The notes under the pieces were generated by a model, which made no database searches, was not told where the DNA came from, and saw nothing but the letters and a program-made list of their open reading frames with translations. A DNA stretch of 64,000 bases from Rhodococcus spongiicola. Its GTDB lineage: Bacteria > Actinomycetota > Actinomycetes > Mycobacteriales > Mycobacteriaceae. The DNA lies in contig NZ_RKLN01000002.1 of assembly GCF_004011835.1 (NCBI RefSeq), positions 477,469 to 541,468 of the forward strand. Reading direction: 5' to 3'. A program made the translations under genes and the position numbers. Below, piece by piece: positions 14,287 through 24,900 of this stretch (positions are counted from its first letter, which is position 1; every line of letters starts with the position of its first letter).

Positions 14287-15636
14287 ATGTCCAGATCGTT
14301 CAGTGTCAACGGCCGCGAGTACGAGGTATCTGACCTGCCGGTGGTCGTCATATGCATCGACGGCAGTGAACCGGAGTACCACCAGGAAGCGATCGAGGCG
14401 GGGCGGATGCCGTGGCTCGAGGCGACGCTGGTGGATGGCGGTACGTACATACCCGCCCACTGCGCAATGCCCGCCCTTACCAATCCCAACAACGTCTCCA
14501 TCGCTACCGGACGGCCGCCCAAGTACCACGGGATCAGCGGCAACTACATCTTCGACACTGCGACCGGCGAGGAGGTGTTGATGAACGACAAGAAGTTTCT
14601 GCGAATCCCGAGCATATTCGCGGCCGCCAACGAGGCGGGTCTCGACGTCGCCGTCGTCACCGCCAAGGACAAACTCCGTCGCCTGCTCGGTGCCGGACTC
14701 GTCGAAGAGGGACCGAACCTCGACGGCACTCCCGGGATGACGGTTCCGTCTCGGCGCGGCATCTGCTTCTCTGCCGAGAAGGCCGATGAGGCGACGGTCG
14801 AGGCCAATGGCATCGGGGACGTCCTGGCCTGGGTAGATAGGCCACTACCTGCGGTGTACTCGGCCGATCTGAGCGAATTCGCACTCGCCGCCGGTGTCAA
14901 GATCCTCGAGACCCGCAAGCCGGACCTGATGTACTTGACCCTGACCGACTTCATCCAGCACAAGCACGCGCCCGGCACCGAGGTCGCGAACGCCTTCTAC
15001 GAGATGATCGACCGGTACGCGAGCGAACTCGATGCGCTCGGAGCCATCGTCGTGGTTACCGCAGATCACGGCATGAGCGCGAAGTCGCTGACGGATGGCA
15101 CTCCGCGGGTCATCTTCGTCGAAGACGAGGTCAAGCGCATTCTTGCCGGGCTCGGCGCATCACCCGACGGCGTCCGGGTCATCCTGCCGATTACCGATCC
15201 GTACACCGTCCATCACGGCGCGCTCGGCTCGTTCGCGAGTGTGTACCTGCCGGCGGGGGCCGACGTCGATGCCGTCTCCAGGGGACTGGCGGGCATCGAC
15301 GGCATCGAGGCCGTGCACGAGCGACAGGAGGCGGCCGACCGCTACGAGCTACCCGCAGATCGGATCGGCGACCTCGTCGTGTTGGCCGAGAAGAACACCG
15401 CAGTCGGAAGATTCGCAGAGTGGCACGATCTGACGCAGCTCGACGCGCCGCTGCGCTCTCACGGAGCACTCGGCGAACTGAAGATCCCGTTCGTGATCAA
15501 CCGGAAGCTCGAGCAGCCGGAACCGGTTGACACCCACCTCGGTGACGGAACGGCTCGCATCCACAACTACGACGCGTTCTGGGTCGCGACGACCGCGCTG
15601 AGCCGTCGGCAGAACACCCACACCACCCCTGTGTGA
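14287..15636 (+). CDS. phnA: Phosphonoacetate hydrolase
   Basis: A 449-residue member of the alkaline phosphatase superfamily, predicted to split phosphonoacetate into acetate and phosphate. Metal and nucleophile motifs match the PhnA type: VICIDGSEPEY near residue 22 (first metal aspartate), PALTNPNNVSIATGRPP with Thr65 as the nucleophile and the ATGxxPxxHG segment, LTDFIQHKHAPG near 219 (Asp and His ligands), VTADHGMSAKS near 256 and a late His in TVHHGALGS. The ATG at 14287 follows GAGGAGG by 6 bases; the frame is open further upstream but that extension is low-complexity and unsupported. Family members are about 410-420 residues, so this one is a little long. The next gene is a matching organophosphate-type permease, which supports a phosphonate role. 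A related nucleotide pyrophosphatase/phosphodiesterase is the main alternative. Confidence 0.85.
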   Translation: MSRSFSVNGREYEVSDLPVVVICIDGSEPEYHQEAIEAGRMPWLEATLVDGGTYIPAHCAMPALTNPNNVSIATGRPPKYHGISGNYIFDTATGEEVLMNDKKFLRIPSIFAAANEAGLDVAVVTAKDKLRRLLGAGLVEEGPNLDGTPGMTVPSRRGICFSAEKADEATVEANGIGDVLAWVDRPLPAVYSADLSEFALAAGVKILETRKPDLMYLTLTDFIQHKHAPGTEVANAFYEMIDRYASELDALGAIVVVTADHGMSAKSLTDGTPRVIFVEDEVKRILAGLGASPDGVRVILPITDPYTVHHGALGSFASVYLPAGADVDAVSRGLAGIDGIEAVHERQEAADRYELPADRIGDLVVLAEKNTAVGRFAEWHDLTQLDAPLRSHGALGELKIPFVINRKLEQPEPVDTHLGDGTARIHNYDAFWVATTALSRRQNTHTTPV

Positions 15637-15709
15637 ATTCCCGCTCGCGACAGTTCCCCTCGCGACACAGCATGCTGCTCGCACTGCTGACAGCGTCCGG
15701 TGACCGCAT

Positions 15710-17125
15710 ATGACCGTCAACGACTCCGGTATCGCCCACCCGGTAACCGACACCAAGTTCCGTGGCCTGCAGTGGCGCATGTTGCTCGCGACCATGTTCT
15801 GCTACGCCTTCTTCTACACCGGTCGACAAACCTTCGGGTTCGCCATTCCCGGAATCGAGGCAGAGCTGGGACTGAGCAAGGAAGTGCTGGGGGCTATCAG
15901 CGGACTGTTGCTGTGGACTTACGCGATCGGTCAGATGATCAACGGAAACATCGTCGACAAGATCGGTGGCCGGCGGGTGATGACCGCGGGATCGGTGCTG
16001 TCCACGATCTTGAACTGGGCGACCAGTTTCGCAGTCGGTCCGTTCACCCTGGGCGCGGCATGGGCCGCCAACGGATATGCCCAGGCGATGGGGTGGACTG
16101 CAGGCGGACGGGTCATCTCGAACTGGTGGCCGCCGAGCGAGCGTGGCCGAAGCTTCGGTTTCTATACGTTCGCCGGCGGCGTGGCCTCGGTGGTGGCCTA
16201 CCTCACGTCCACAGTCGTCGTCGACGTACTCCATTTGGACTGGGAGTGGATCTTCCGCGTTCCCGTTCTGCTCATGTTCGTCGGCGGAATCGTCTTCTTC
16301 CTGGTGGCCCGGGAATCTCCAGCGAGTGCGAAGATCGTCCCGCCCGAGCACTTCGTCGAGGAGTTGGCCGTCGAGCACGACGCGGTGACGAGAGGCAGGG
16401 TCACGAGAAGCAGGAGCGCGACAGGCAGGGTCACGAGAGACACAGCCACGGAAGGCAAGACCGATAGACCCGAGGGCGAACCCCCCGAGCAGTCGTCGCT
16501 GTCGGAGTCGTCGCTGTCCCGGTACATCCGCGTCCTGTCCAACCCCCGGATCTGGTCGACGGGGATTGCCATCGGATTCCTGAATGCTGCCCGCTACGGC
16601 CTGCTGACCTGGGTGCCCGTGTACTTCCTCACGACAACCGTTGGAGGCCGAGGCGGCGGCTCGGTCAACCCGATCTGGACCTCCGTTGCGCTGCCCACAG
16701 GCATGGCGGTGGGAGCCCTGGTCAACGGCGAAATATCGGACCGATTGTTCGGTTCTCGTCGTGACCTGCCCATCGTCGTGTTCACCGGCATAGGGGCCAT
16801 CGCGGCGATCACTATGTACGCCGCTCCGCTCGGTCTCACGGCGGGGATGATGGTGCTCTTCCTGACCGGTTTCTTCGTGTACGGCCCTCAGTCCTCCTTC
16901 TGGGCCCTCACTGTCGACATCTCCGGCATGGAGATCGCCGGTACGGCGATCGGAGTAGTGAACTTCTTCGCGTATCTCTTCGCCGGCGCGGTCTCACCGA
17001 TCATCGGGTACGTCATGGACGTGACCGGCCAGACGGCTTACATCTTCCCCATCGTCGCCGGGTGCTGTGTCCTGAGCGCGGCGGTAACGCTGACGATCCG
17101 CCATCGTCCGCAATCCGGCGTCTGA
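15710..17125 (+). CDS. MFS permease of the organophosphate:phosphate antiporter (GlpT/UhpT-like) family
   Basis: A 471-residue major facilitator with about twelve membrane segments. The N-terminal YAFFYTGRQTFGFAIPGIE and GRRVMTAGSVLS segments and the NWWPPSERGRSFG loop are typical of the GlpT/UhpT branch, which exchanges phosphorylated organic acids for inorganic phosphate. It lies 73 bases after the phosphonoacetate hydrolase gene in the same direction, so it is inferred to import phosphonoacetate or a related phosphonate. The central cytoplasmic loop near residues 215-265 is an unusually polar insertion with repeated RGRVTR/TGRVTR units, made by a 16-base direct repeat. The stop is followed by about 135 bases before the methyltransferase gene. 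Confidence 0.8.
   Translation: MTVNDSGIAHPVTDTKFRGLQWRMLLATMFCYAFFYTGRQTFGFAIPGIEAELGLSKEVLGAISGLLLWTYAIGQMINGNIVDKIGGRRVMTAGSVLSTILNWATSFAVGPFTLGAAWAANGYAQAMGWTAGGRVISNWWPPSERGRSFGFYTFAGGVASVVAYLTSTVVVDVLHLDWEWIFRVPVLLMFVGGIVFFLVARESPASAKIVPPEHFVEELAVEHDAVTRGRVTRSRSATGRVTRDTATEGKTDRPEGEPPEQSSLSESSLSRYIRVLSNPRIWSTGIAIGFLNAARYGLLTWVPVYFLTTTVGGRGGGSVNPIWTSVALPTGMAVGALVNGEISDRLFGSRRDLPIVVFTGIGAIAAITMYAAPLGLTAGMMVLFLTGFFVYGPQSSFWALTVDISGMEIAGTAIGVVNFFAYLFAGAVSPIIGYVMDVTGQTAYIFPIVAGCCVLSAAVTLTIRHRPQSGV
16393..16438 (+). repeat. 16-base direct repeat inside the permease gene
   Basis: The 16 bases at 16393-16408 recur exactly at 16423-16438, 30 bases apart, so the reading frame is kept. They encode the repeated GRVTR units of the central loop of the permease. 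Confidence 0.85.
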
Positions 17126-17260
17126 GGAACGAGTCCACATTTCCCTACTCTCGTCGAATCGGCATCACTGCCGGGGTTGCTCGTGAAACGGCGGGGTGCC
17201 GCCCCTGTGAAGTGTGGGATGCTGGACGTGAGACCAAGACCACTGTGGGGGGAATTTGTG

Positions 17261-17884
17261 ATGGGGTTCTACGACGATCGGATCGTCCCGCGCCTAGTGA
17301 ACATGGCGTGTGGGATGTCCCTGACCAAACCGTTCCGTAGACGAGTGTGCGCCGACCTGCGCGGCCGCGTTGTCGAAATCGGCTTCGGGTCGGGTCTGAA
17401 CGTCCCGTTCTACCCATCCACCATCGAGTCGATCAGTGCCGTCGAACCAGCCGACCTCGGCTGGAAACTGGCGGCCAAGCGCCTAGCAGCCTCCACGGTT
17501 CCCGTCGAACGAGCCGGACTCGACGGGGAGTCACTTCCCTTCGAGGACAACACCTTCGACACAGCGCTGTCCACGTGGACGATGTGCACCATTCCCGACG
17601 TCGACGCCGCGCTGCGCGAGGTACGGCGCGTCCTCAAACCCGGCGGCACCCTCCACTTCGTCGAGCACGGGCTCGCCCCGCACGAGAAGGTCCGGCGCTG
17701 GCAGTACCGGCTCGAGCCGATCCAGAAGGCCGTAGCCGGCGGCTGCCACCTCACCCGCGAGATCCCCGCCCTCGTGCGGAATGCGGGCTTCGAGATCCAA
17801 GACCTCGACACCTTCTACGAGGAGGGCACCCCGAAGTTCCTGGGCGCCCTATCTCTTGGGGTCACCGCACCGGTCGAGAAGTGA
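17261..17884 (+). CDS. Class I SAM-dependent methyltransferase
   Basis: A 207-residue methyltransferase of the Methyltransf_11/UbiE-like type. Motif I for S-adenosylmethionine binding is VVEIGFGSGLNVPFYP near residue 43; the post-motif acidic residue is in ISAVEPAD; ESLPFEDNTFDTALSTWTM and LKPGGTLHFVEHGLA follow in the usual order. The ATG at 17261 is preferred, since GGGGG lies about 10 bases before it; GTG at 17258 is equally placed. The substrate is unknown: these proteins methylate small molecules, quinones or lipids. The 3' end overlaps the convergent arsC by 23 bases, which makes an arsenic role tempting, but the cysteines expected for ArsM arsenite methyltransferases are not in the right arrangement. 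Confidence 0.8.
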   Translation: MGFYDDRIVPRLVNMACGMSLTKPFRRRVCADLRGRVVEIGFGSGLNVPFYPSTIESISAVEPADLGWKLAAKRLAASTVPVERAGLDGESLPFEDNTFDTALSTWTMCTIPDVDAALREVRRVLKPGGTLHFVEHGLAPHEKVRRWQYRLEPIQKAVAGGCHLTREIPALVRNAGFEIQDLDTFYEEGTPKFLGALSLGVTAPVEK

Positions 17885-18326
17885 TCGACGAGCGCGACTG
17901 TGTCGAGGCATTGCGTGTAGAGAGCTGTGAGGTCAGTTCGGTGATGAGAGCTTCGACCCTGGCTTTGATCTCATCGCGGATCGGCCGGACGGCTTCGATG
18001 CCCTGGCCGGCGGGGTCCTCGAGTACCCACTCGAGGTAGGACTTTCCGGGTAGAACAGGGCAGGTGTCGCCACAGCCCATCGTGATGACTACGTCCGACG
18101 CGCGCACAGCGTCGACGGTGATGATCTTCGGGGTCTGATCGGAGATGTCGATGCCCAACTCGGCCATCGCCTCGACCGCGGCCGGGTTGACCTGGCCGAC
18201 CGGTGCACTGCCGGCCGAGTGGACCCTGATTCGATCACCGGCCAGGTGAGTCAGGAACCCGGCTGCCATCTGGGAGCGGCCGGCGTTGTGGACGCAGACG
18301 AACATCACGCTCGGTGGTGTAGACAT
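17862..18326 (-). CDS. arsC: Arsenate reductase, low-molecular-weight phosphatase type (probably mycothiol-dependent)
   Basis: A 154-residue member of the low-molecular-weight protein tyrosine phosphatase fold that reduces arsenate to arsenite. The catalytic P-loop CVHNAGRSQMA starts at Cys11, followed by HSAGSAPVG, a CGDTCP segment and the late acidic DPAGQG loop, in the order seen in corynebacterial ArsC1/ArsC2, which use mycothiol and mycoredoxin. AAGGAG lies 9-14 bases before the ATG at 18326; a GTG six codons upstream is less likely because it would include that site. No arsR, acr3 or arsB is present in the window, so this is an orphan reductase. It overlaps the convergent methyltransferase gene by 23 bases. 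Confidence 0.88.
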   Translation of the reverse strand: MSTPPSVMFVCVHNAGRSQMAAGFLTHLAGDRIRVHSAGSAPVGQVNPAAVEAMAELGIDISDQTPKIITVDAVRASDVVITMGCGDTCPVLPGKSYLEWVLEDPAGQGIEAVRPIRDEIKARVEALITELTSQLSTRNASTQSRSSITSRPVR

Positions 18327-18950
18327 CGGTTCGGACTCCTTCACGAGCGAAGACGTCTGTGAGTGCCTGACCGGAGGCTACACCGGAACCAGCCGCCGCC
18401 CCGTGTTCGCGAGTAGCCCGACAGATGACCACCATTGCGCGGCAGCGACACGAAGCCCCGAGACACGAAGCCCCGATGATCAGGCTGGCTCGATGGCCCA
18501 GAGCGACGTCGGTCGAGTGCGTGCCGGCGTCTTCGTTCGTGGTGACGCACGCCGGGGTCCGGTAGTCAAGATGATCACGAAGTTATAACAATCAACATGA
18601 GGATTTCCTCAGGTTTGTGGACGTCCAAGCATGCACGCTGACCCGCGGAGACCCGGTCTACTGACGGGTCACTTTCGGACGAATGTGTGTCCAATGTCAC
18701 TCGATACTCGCTGGTAGGAAGGGGGCCACGGCAAAAACGTGAGGAACCCCTCATGATTCTGTGCCAACCTCGGGGTGCCCGGGTTCGCTGCTTTGAGGCG
18801 TGCTCGAGAGGTGCCGCGGGCGTCCCGAGATGTCCCGGATGTCGTCCGGAGATGTCTCCGGGAATCGCGGAATCTCTCGTCTGACTCAGCCCCGGGGCGA
18901 CCGACCATGACCCATCCAGCGTTCGGAAACCAGGAGAGGACACAACTTCG
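18327..18950 (+). promoter_or_regulatory. Long non-coding leader region upstream of fas
   Basis: About 620 bases with no convincing gene. Near 18574-18600 the sequence turns AT-rich (a TTATAACAAT stretch), followed by the perfect inverted repeat TGAGGATTTCCTCA at about 18599-18612 and by GACCCG (18650-18655) facing CGGGTC (18665-18670). These are candidate promoter/operator elements for fas or arsC. Mycobacterial fas is activated by FasR binding inverted repeats in this position, but I cannot match that motif with confidence. Confidence 0.4.
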
Positions 18951-21900
18951 GTGACGATCGACGACACTGCAGGAAACGGACGAACCTCGAAGGATCACAG
19001 CCGGATCGGCGCGGAACGTTCCGCGGTGCGGCCGGCCGCGCAGCGGCCGCTCGTAGACCGGTTGCGCGCGGGCGAGCCGTACGCGCTCGCATTCGGTGGG
19101 CAGGGTGCTCCCTGGCTCAGTGCGCTCGCGGAACTCACCCGGGACAGCGGTCTCGAGCCTGCGCTGACCGAACTCGTCAACGAGGCTGCCGCCATCCTCG
19201 AACCGGTTGCGCAAGATCTGCTCGTCGTGCGTCCCGTCGGCTTCGACCCGATCGCGTGGATCCTCGAGCAGGAGCTTGCCGAGGACGATGCCGCGCTCGC
19301 AGGCCCGTCCGCGGCCGCGCTCACCTCCGCGGCGGTGTCGCTGCCGGGCGTGTTCCTCACCCAACTCGCCGCGCTGCGTGCACTGCAGCAGCAGGGGCTC
19401 TCGCCGGCCGCCACCGAGCCTGTGGCCACTATCGGTCACTCGCAGGGGCTCATCGCCGCGGCGGCCGTTCACGGCGGTGGTGCCGCGGACGGTGCACTGC
19501 TCGCGGCCGCTCAGCTCATCGGTGCCGCCGCCAGTCTCGTCGGTCGCCGCCGTGGGGTCATCGCGGCCGCCGACCGTTCACCGATGCTCGCCGTTTCCAA
19601 CGTCGACCCGGAACGTCTCGGTGCGATCGTCGCCGAGTTGGCCGAAGGCGTCGGTGAGGAACGTGCCGTCGTCATGGCAATCCGCAACGGGCGTCGTCGC
19701 GTCGTGCTGTCCGGTCCGCCCGCGCAGCTCGCTCGCGTGCAGAAGGGCTGTGAGCAGATCGCCGAGGAGGAGACCCACGCGCGGGAGGCCAAGTCCCGTG
19801 GTGGCTCTGCGTTCTCACCGGTCTTCGAGCCGCTGTCGGTCGAGGTCGGATTCCACCATCCGGCGCTGCGAGAGGCCGTCGACATCGTCGGTGGCTGGGC
19901 ATCCCGCTGTGGCCTGGATGCCGATCAGGTACGTGCGCTCGCACAGGGCGCCCTCGTCGATCCCATCGACTGGGTCGACGCCGTGGAGGGCGCGATCGAG
20001 TCCGGCGCCGCGTGGATCCTGGATCTCGGCCCTGGTGACCTGCTCACCCGAATGACCTCCGCGACGCTGCGTGGTCAGGGCGTGGGTATCGTCGCCGCCG
20101 CCACCCGTGGCGGCCACCGCAATCTGCTCACCCCGGGCGCCGCTCCCGAGGTGTCGCGTGCCTGGGCCGAGTTCGCGCCCAAGGCCATCGAGCTGCCCGA
20201 CGGCCGCGTTGCGGTAGAAACCGCCTTCACCCGCCTGACCGGCCGCTCGCCGATCCTGCTCGCCGGCATGACCCCCACGACCGTTGACCCCGCCATCGTC
20301 GCGGCCGCTGCCAACGCCGGCCACTGGGCCGAACTCGCCGGCGGCGGCCAGGTCACCGAGCAGATCTTCGCCTCCCACGTCCAAGAGCTGAAGGGTCTGC
20401 TCGAGCCGGGTCGTGCCGTCCAGTTCAATTCGCTGTTCCTGGACCCCTACTTGTGGAAGCTGCAGGTCGGTGGCAAGCGCCTGGTTCCCCGCGCCCGCGC
20501 GGCTGGTGCACCGTTCGACGGCGTCGTCGTCTCCGCGGGTATCCCGGAACTCGAGGACGCGGTCTCGCTCATCGACGAGCTGACCGAGGCAGGCTTCAGC
20601 TACGTCGCGTTCAAGCCGGGCACCGTCGCGCAGATCCGCTCGGTGATCCGCATCGCCAACGAGGTGCCGGACTTCGCGATCATCGTCCACATCGAAGGCG
20701 GTCGCGCCGGCGGGCACCACTCGTGGGAAGACCTCGACGACCTGCTGCTCGACACCTACGCCGAGCTGCGCAGTCGCGACAACCTCGTGCTGTGCGTCGG
20801 CGGCGGTATCGGCACTCCGGAGCGGGCCGCCGACTACCTGACCGGACGCTGGTCCAACGCATACGGCTTCCCCGAGATGCCGCTCGACGGCATCCTCGTC
20901 GGCACCGCCGCGATGGCGACACTCGAGGCCACCACCTCGCCCGAGGTCAAGCAGATGCTGATGGACACCCCCGGCACCCCGGACTGGGTCGGTGCGGGAA
21001 CTGCTCAGGGCGGCATGGCGTCCAGCCGCAGCCAGCTCGGCGCCGACATTCACGAGATCGACAACACGGCGTCGCGCACAGGTCGTCTGCTCGACGAGGT
21101 CGCCGGTGACGCCGAGGCCGTCGCTGCCCGCCGCGACGAGATCATCGCCGCGCTCGACGTGACCGCCAAGCCGTATTTCGGCGATGTCACGTCCATGACC
21201 TATCAGCAGTGGTTGCGCCGCTATCTCGAACTTGCAGTCGGCGTCGATTCCCCGCAGGCGTTCGACTGCGGCGGCGACGTCCAGGACGCGATCGCCGACG
21301 CGACCCGGTCGGTGTGGCTGGACGTCTCGTGGCGGGACCGCTTCGGTGAGATGCTCCAGCGTGCCGAGGCGCGCCTGCACCGCAACGACCGCGGTCCGAT
21401 CCGGACGTTGTTCGCGGACTCGGCCACTCTCGAGCGGCCGTTCGCGGCGCTGTGCGCGCTCGAGGCCGCGTACCCCGACTACGCCACCACCCTCCTGCAC
21501 CCGGCCGACGTGCCGTTCTTCGTCTCGCTGTGCAAGACTCCCGGCAAGCCGGTCAACTTCGTGCCCGTCATCGACGGTGACGTACGCCGTTGGTGGCGTT
21601 CGGATTCGCTGTGGCAGGCACACGATCCGCGTTACAGCGCCGACCAGGTCTGCATCATCCCCGGCACCGTCTCGGTCGCCGGTATCAGCCGGGTCGACGA
21701 GCCTGTCGGTGAACTGCTCGACCGCTTCGAGAACGCCACGGCCGACGAACTGGTCGCCGTCGGCGCCACCCCGACCCCGGTCGCCGGGCGTCGCCACGGC
21801 GGCTTCGGCACCGGCCTTCTCGACGCCGTCCTGACCGCGCCCGACGTGCTGTGGGCGGATCGTCTGACGCGGAACCCGGTCCGCCGTCTCGGTGAGGTTG

Positions 21901-24900
21901 CCGAGTGGACCATCGAGTCCGACAGCGTCGCGAGCCACGACAAGACCGGAGCCCGCCTCGTCGTCACCGACGACGAGCACGTCGACCTGACTGTGCCGCT
22001 CGCGCTGGACAAGACCGTCGAGATCCGGATCACCGTGCCCGCCACCGTCCTCGACGGCGGCGCGCCCGTGATCACCGCCGCCGATGCCGAGGAGTCGATG
22101 GCCGCTCTGCTCGGTGTGGCCGCCGGCCAGGAGCTGCCCCAGGTCAAGAACGGTGTCGCGCACATCAACCTGGCGTGGACCCCGGACCTGACCGCCGACC
22201 ATGCCGGTGTCACCGGCGTCGGCCTGCCCCAGACCCTGAGCACCAGCGGCGAGGCCGTACCCGACGTCGTCGTCGGCGCATGTTGGCCGGCGGTGTTCGC
22301 GGTGCTCGGCGCCGCGACCACCGAGTCGGGCGTGCACGTCATCGAGGGCATGCTCGATCTGGTCCACCTCGACCATGCAGTGCAGCTGGTCGGCGAACTG
22401 CCCACGGAGACCAGCATTCTCGTGGTCCGGGCCGAAGCGGGTGACGTCGTCGATACGGACATCGGCCGTGTCGTCGAGGTCCGCGTCGAGGTCGGCGCAA
22501 TGCTCGGGGAGGGGCTCGAGGCCCCGGCCGTTGCAAAGCTGGTGGAGCGCTTCGCGATCCGCGGCCGCACCGGCAAGGGTGAGCTGGCCGACCCGGCTCG
22601 CGCCGGTGGATCGCTCAGCGCGGACGTCGCGGAGACCCCGCGTCGCCGGCGCCGCGACCTCAGCATGGTCGCGCCGCGCAACATGGCCGCGTTCGCGCGT
22701 GTCTCCGGTGACCACAACCCGATCCACACCTCCGACGCTGCGGCACTGCTCGCCGGCCTCGACGGCCCGATCGTCCACGGCATGTGGCTCTCGGCCGCGG
22801 CCCAGCAAGCCGTCGCCGCCACCGACCCCGACGCGGGGGTGCCGGCCCGCCGCCTGACCGCGTGGACCGCGCGCTTCCTCGGCATGGTCCGCCCCGGCGC
22901 CGAGATCGACGTTCGCGTCGATCGTGTCGCCACCGATCGCGGTGACGAGATCGTCGAGGTCGGCTGCCGTGTCGACGGCGACCTGGTGATGGTCGCGACC
23001 GGCCGTGTCGCCGCCCCGAAGACCGTGTACGCCTTTCCGGGCCAGGGGATTCAGCGTTCGGGCATGGGCCTCGACGCCCGCGCCCGCAGCAAGGCCGCCC
23101 GCGAGGTCTGGGAGCGGGCCGACAAGCACACCCGTGCGGCCCTCGGCTTCTCGATCCTCACCGTCGTCCGCGACAACCCGACGGCGGTCAAGGCGCGTGG
23201 CGTCGAGCATCGTCACCCGGACGGCGTGCTCCACCTGACGCAGTTCACCCAGGTCGCGATGGCGACCCTCGGTGTCGCGCAGGTTGCCGAGCTCCGCGAA
23301 GCCGGCGCCTACGTCGAGGATTCCTACCTGGCCGGTCACTCGGTCGGCGAGTACAACGCGCTCGCCGCCGTCGCCGGAGTGCTACCGCTCGAGGCGTTGC
23401 TCGAGGTGGTGTTCCAGCGTGGCTCGGCAATGCACGAGCTGGTACCCCGGGACGCCTCTGGTCGTAGCGACTACCGCATGGCCGCGATTCGCCCGTCGCA
23501 GATCGGTGTCACCGACGACCAGCTGCAGGCGTTCATGAGTGAGGTCGGGGCTCGTGCCGGCGAGTTTTTGCAGATCGTGAACTTGAACCTCAAAGGTTCG
23601 CAGTACGCGATCGCCGGAACGGTCAAGGGCCTCGAAGCGCTCGAGCGCGAGATCGAGGTCCGCCGTGAAGCTTTCGGTGGCAAGCGCGCGTTCGTCATGG
23701 TGCCCGGCATCGACGTGCCGTTCCACTCGACGGTGCTGCGCGACGGCGTCGACGACTTCCGAGCCAAGCTTGCCGAACTGCTGCCGCACGAGATCGAGCC
23801 GTCGCTGCTGATCGGCCGCTACATCCCGAACCTGGTGCCGAAGCTGTTCAACCTGGGCCGCGACTTCGTCGAGGAGATCGTCGACCTGGTGCCGTCGGAG
23901 CCGCTGCGAGCGGTGCTCGCCGACTTCGATAGCTGGGCCGAGCGCCCGGTCCAGCTGACCCGCGTGCTGCTCATCGAGCTCCTCGCGTGGCAGTTCGCGA
24001 GCCCGGTCCGCTGGATCGAGACGCAGGACCTGCTGTTCACCGACCTGGCCGACGGTGGTTTGGGCGTCGAGCGTTTCGTCGAGATCGGCCTGGGTGCGAC
24101 CCCGACGGTGGCGAACCTGGCATCGCAGACGATCAAGCTGCCCGAGCACACGAACGCCAAGGTCGAGGTGCTCAACATCGAGCGCGAGGCGTCGATCGTC
24201 TACAGCACCGATGTCGATCCGGCTCCGGCAGAGGACGAGCCGGCCGACGAACCCGAAGTCCCGGCCGCGGCCGCTCCTGCGACGCCCGCTCCCGCGGCGG
24301 CCCCGGCCACGCCGGCCGGCGGACCGCGCCCGGACGACATCGCGTTCAAGGCCGCTGACGCGACCAAGGTGCTCATCGCGCTGTGGACCAAGCTGCGTCC
24401 GGACCAGATCGGTCCCGCCGACACCATCGAGGCCCTCTGCGACGGCGTGTCCTCGCGCCGCAACCAGTTGCTCGTCGACCTCGGTTCCGAGCTGTCACTC
24501 GGCGCCATCGACGGTGCCGCCGACGCCGACATGGGCTCGCTCTCCGTCACCGTCGACCGTCTGGCCCGCACCTACAAGCCGTTCGGCCCGGTTCTGACCG
24601 ACTCGATAGGAGACCATCTGCGCAGGGTGCTCGGGCCGTCGGGCCGGCGGCCCGCGGCGATCGCGGATCGGGTCAAGAAGGTGTGGGAACTCGGTGACGG
24701 CTGGGTCCACCACGTAACCGCGGAGGTCGTGCTCGGAACGCGTGACGGCTCCAGCGTCCGAGGCGGCGAGATGGGCGGTCTGCACGAGGGCGCGCTCGCG
24801 GACGGTGCCGCCGTCGACGCGCTCGTCGACGCCGCCGTCCAGTCCGTCGCGAATCGTCGCGGTGTCGTGGTTTCCATGCCGGCTGCCTCCGGCGGCGGGG

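Noticed and set aside
17261-17884. ArsM arsenite methyltransferase
   Set aside because: The only cysteines are not in the spacing needed for arsenic binding in ArsM; neighbourhood to arsC alone is not enough.
18687-18884. A 65-codon plus-strand frame in the fas leader
   Set aside because: No ribosome site, Cys/Arg/Pro-rich random composition, and it lies across probable regulatory sequence.
19815-23339. A very long open frame (over 1100 codons) on the minus strand inside fas
   Set aside because: It is a shadow of the GC-rich third-position bias of fas; its protein is Arg/Gly/Asp-rich with no domain, and all FAS-I motifs are on the plus strand.
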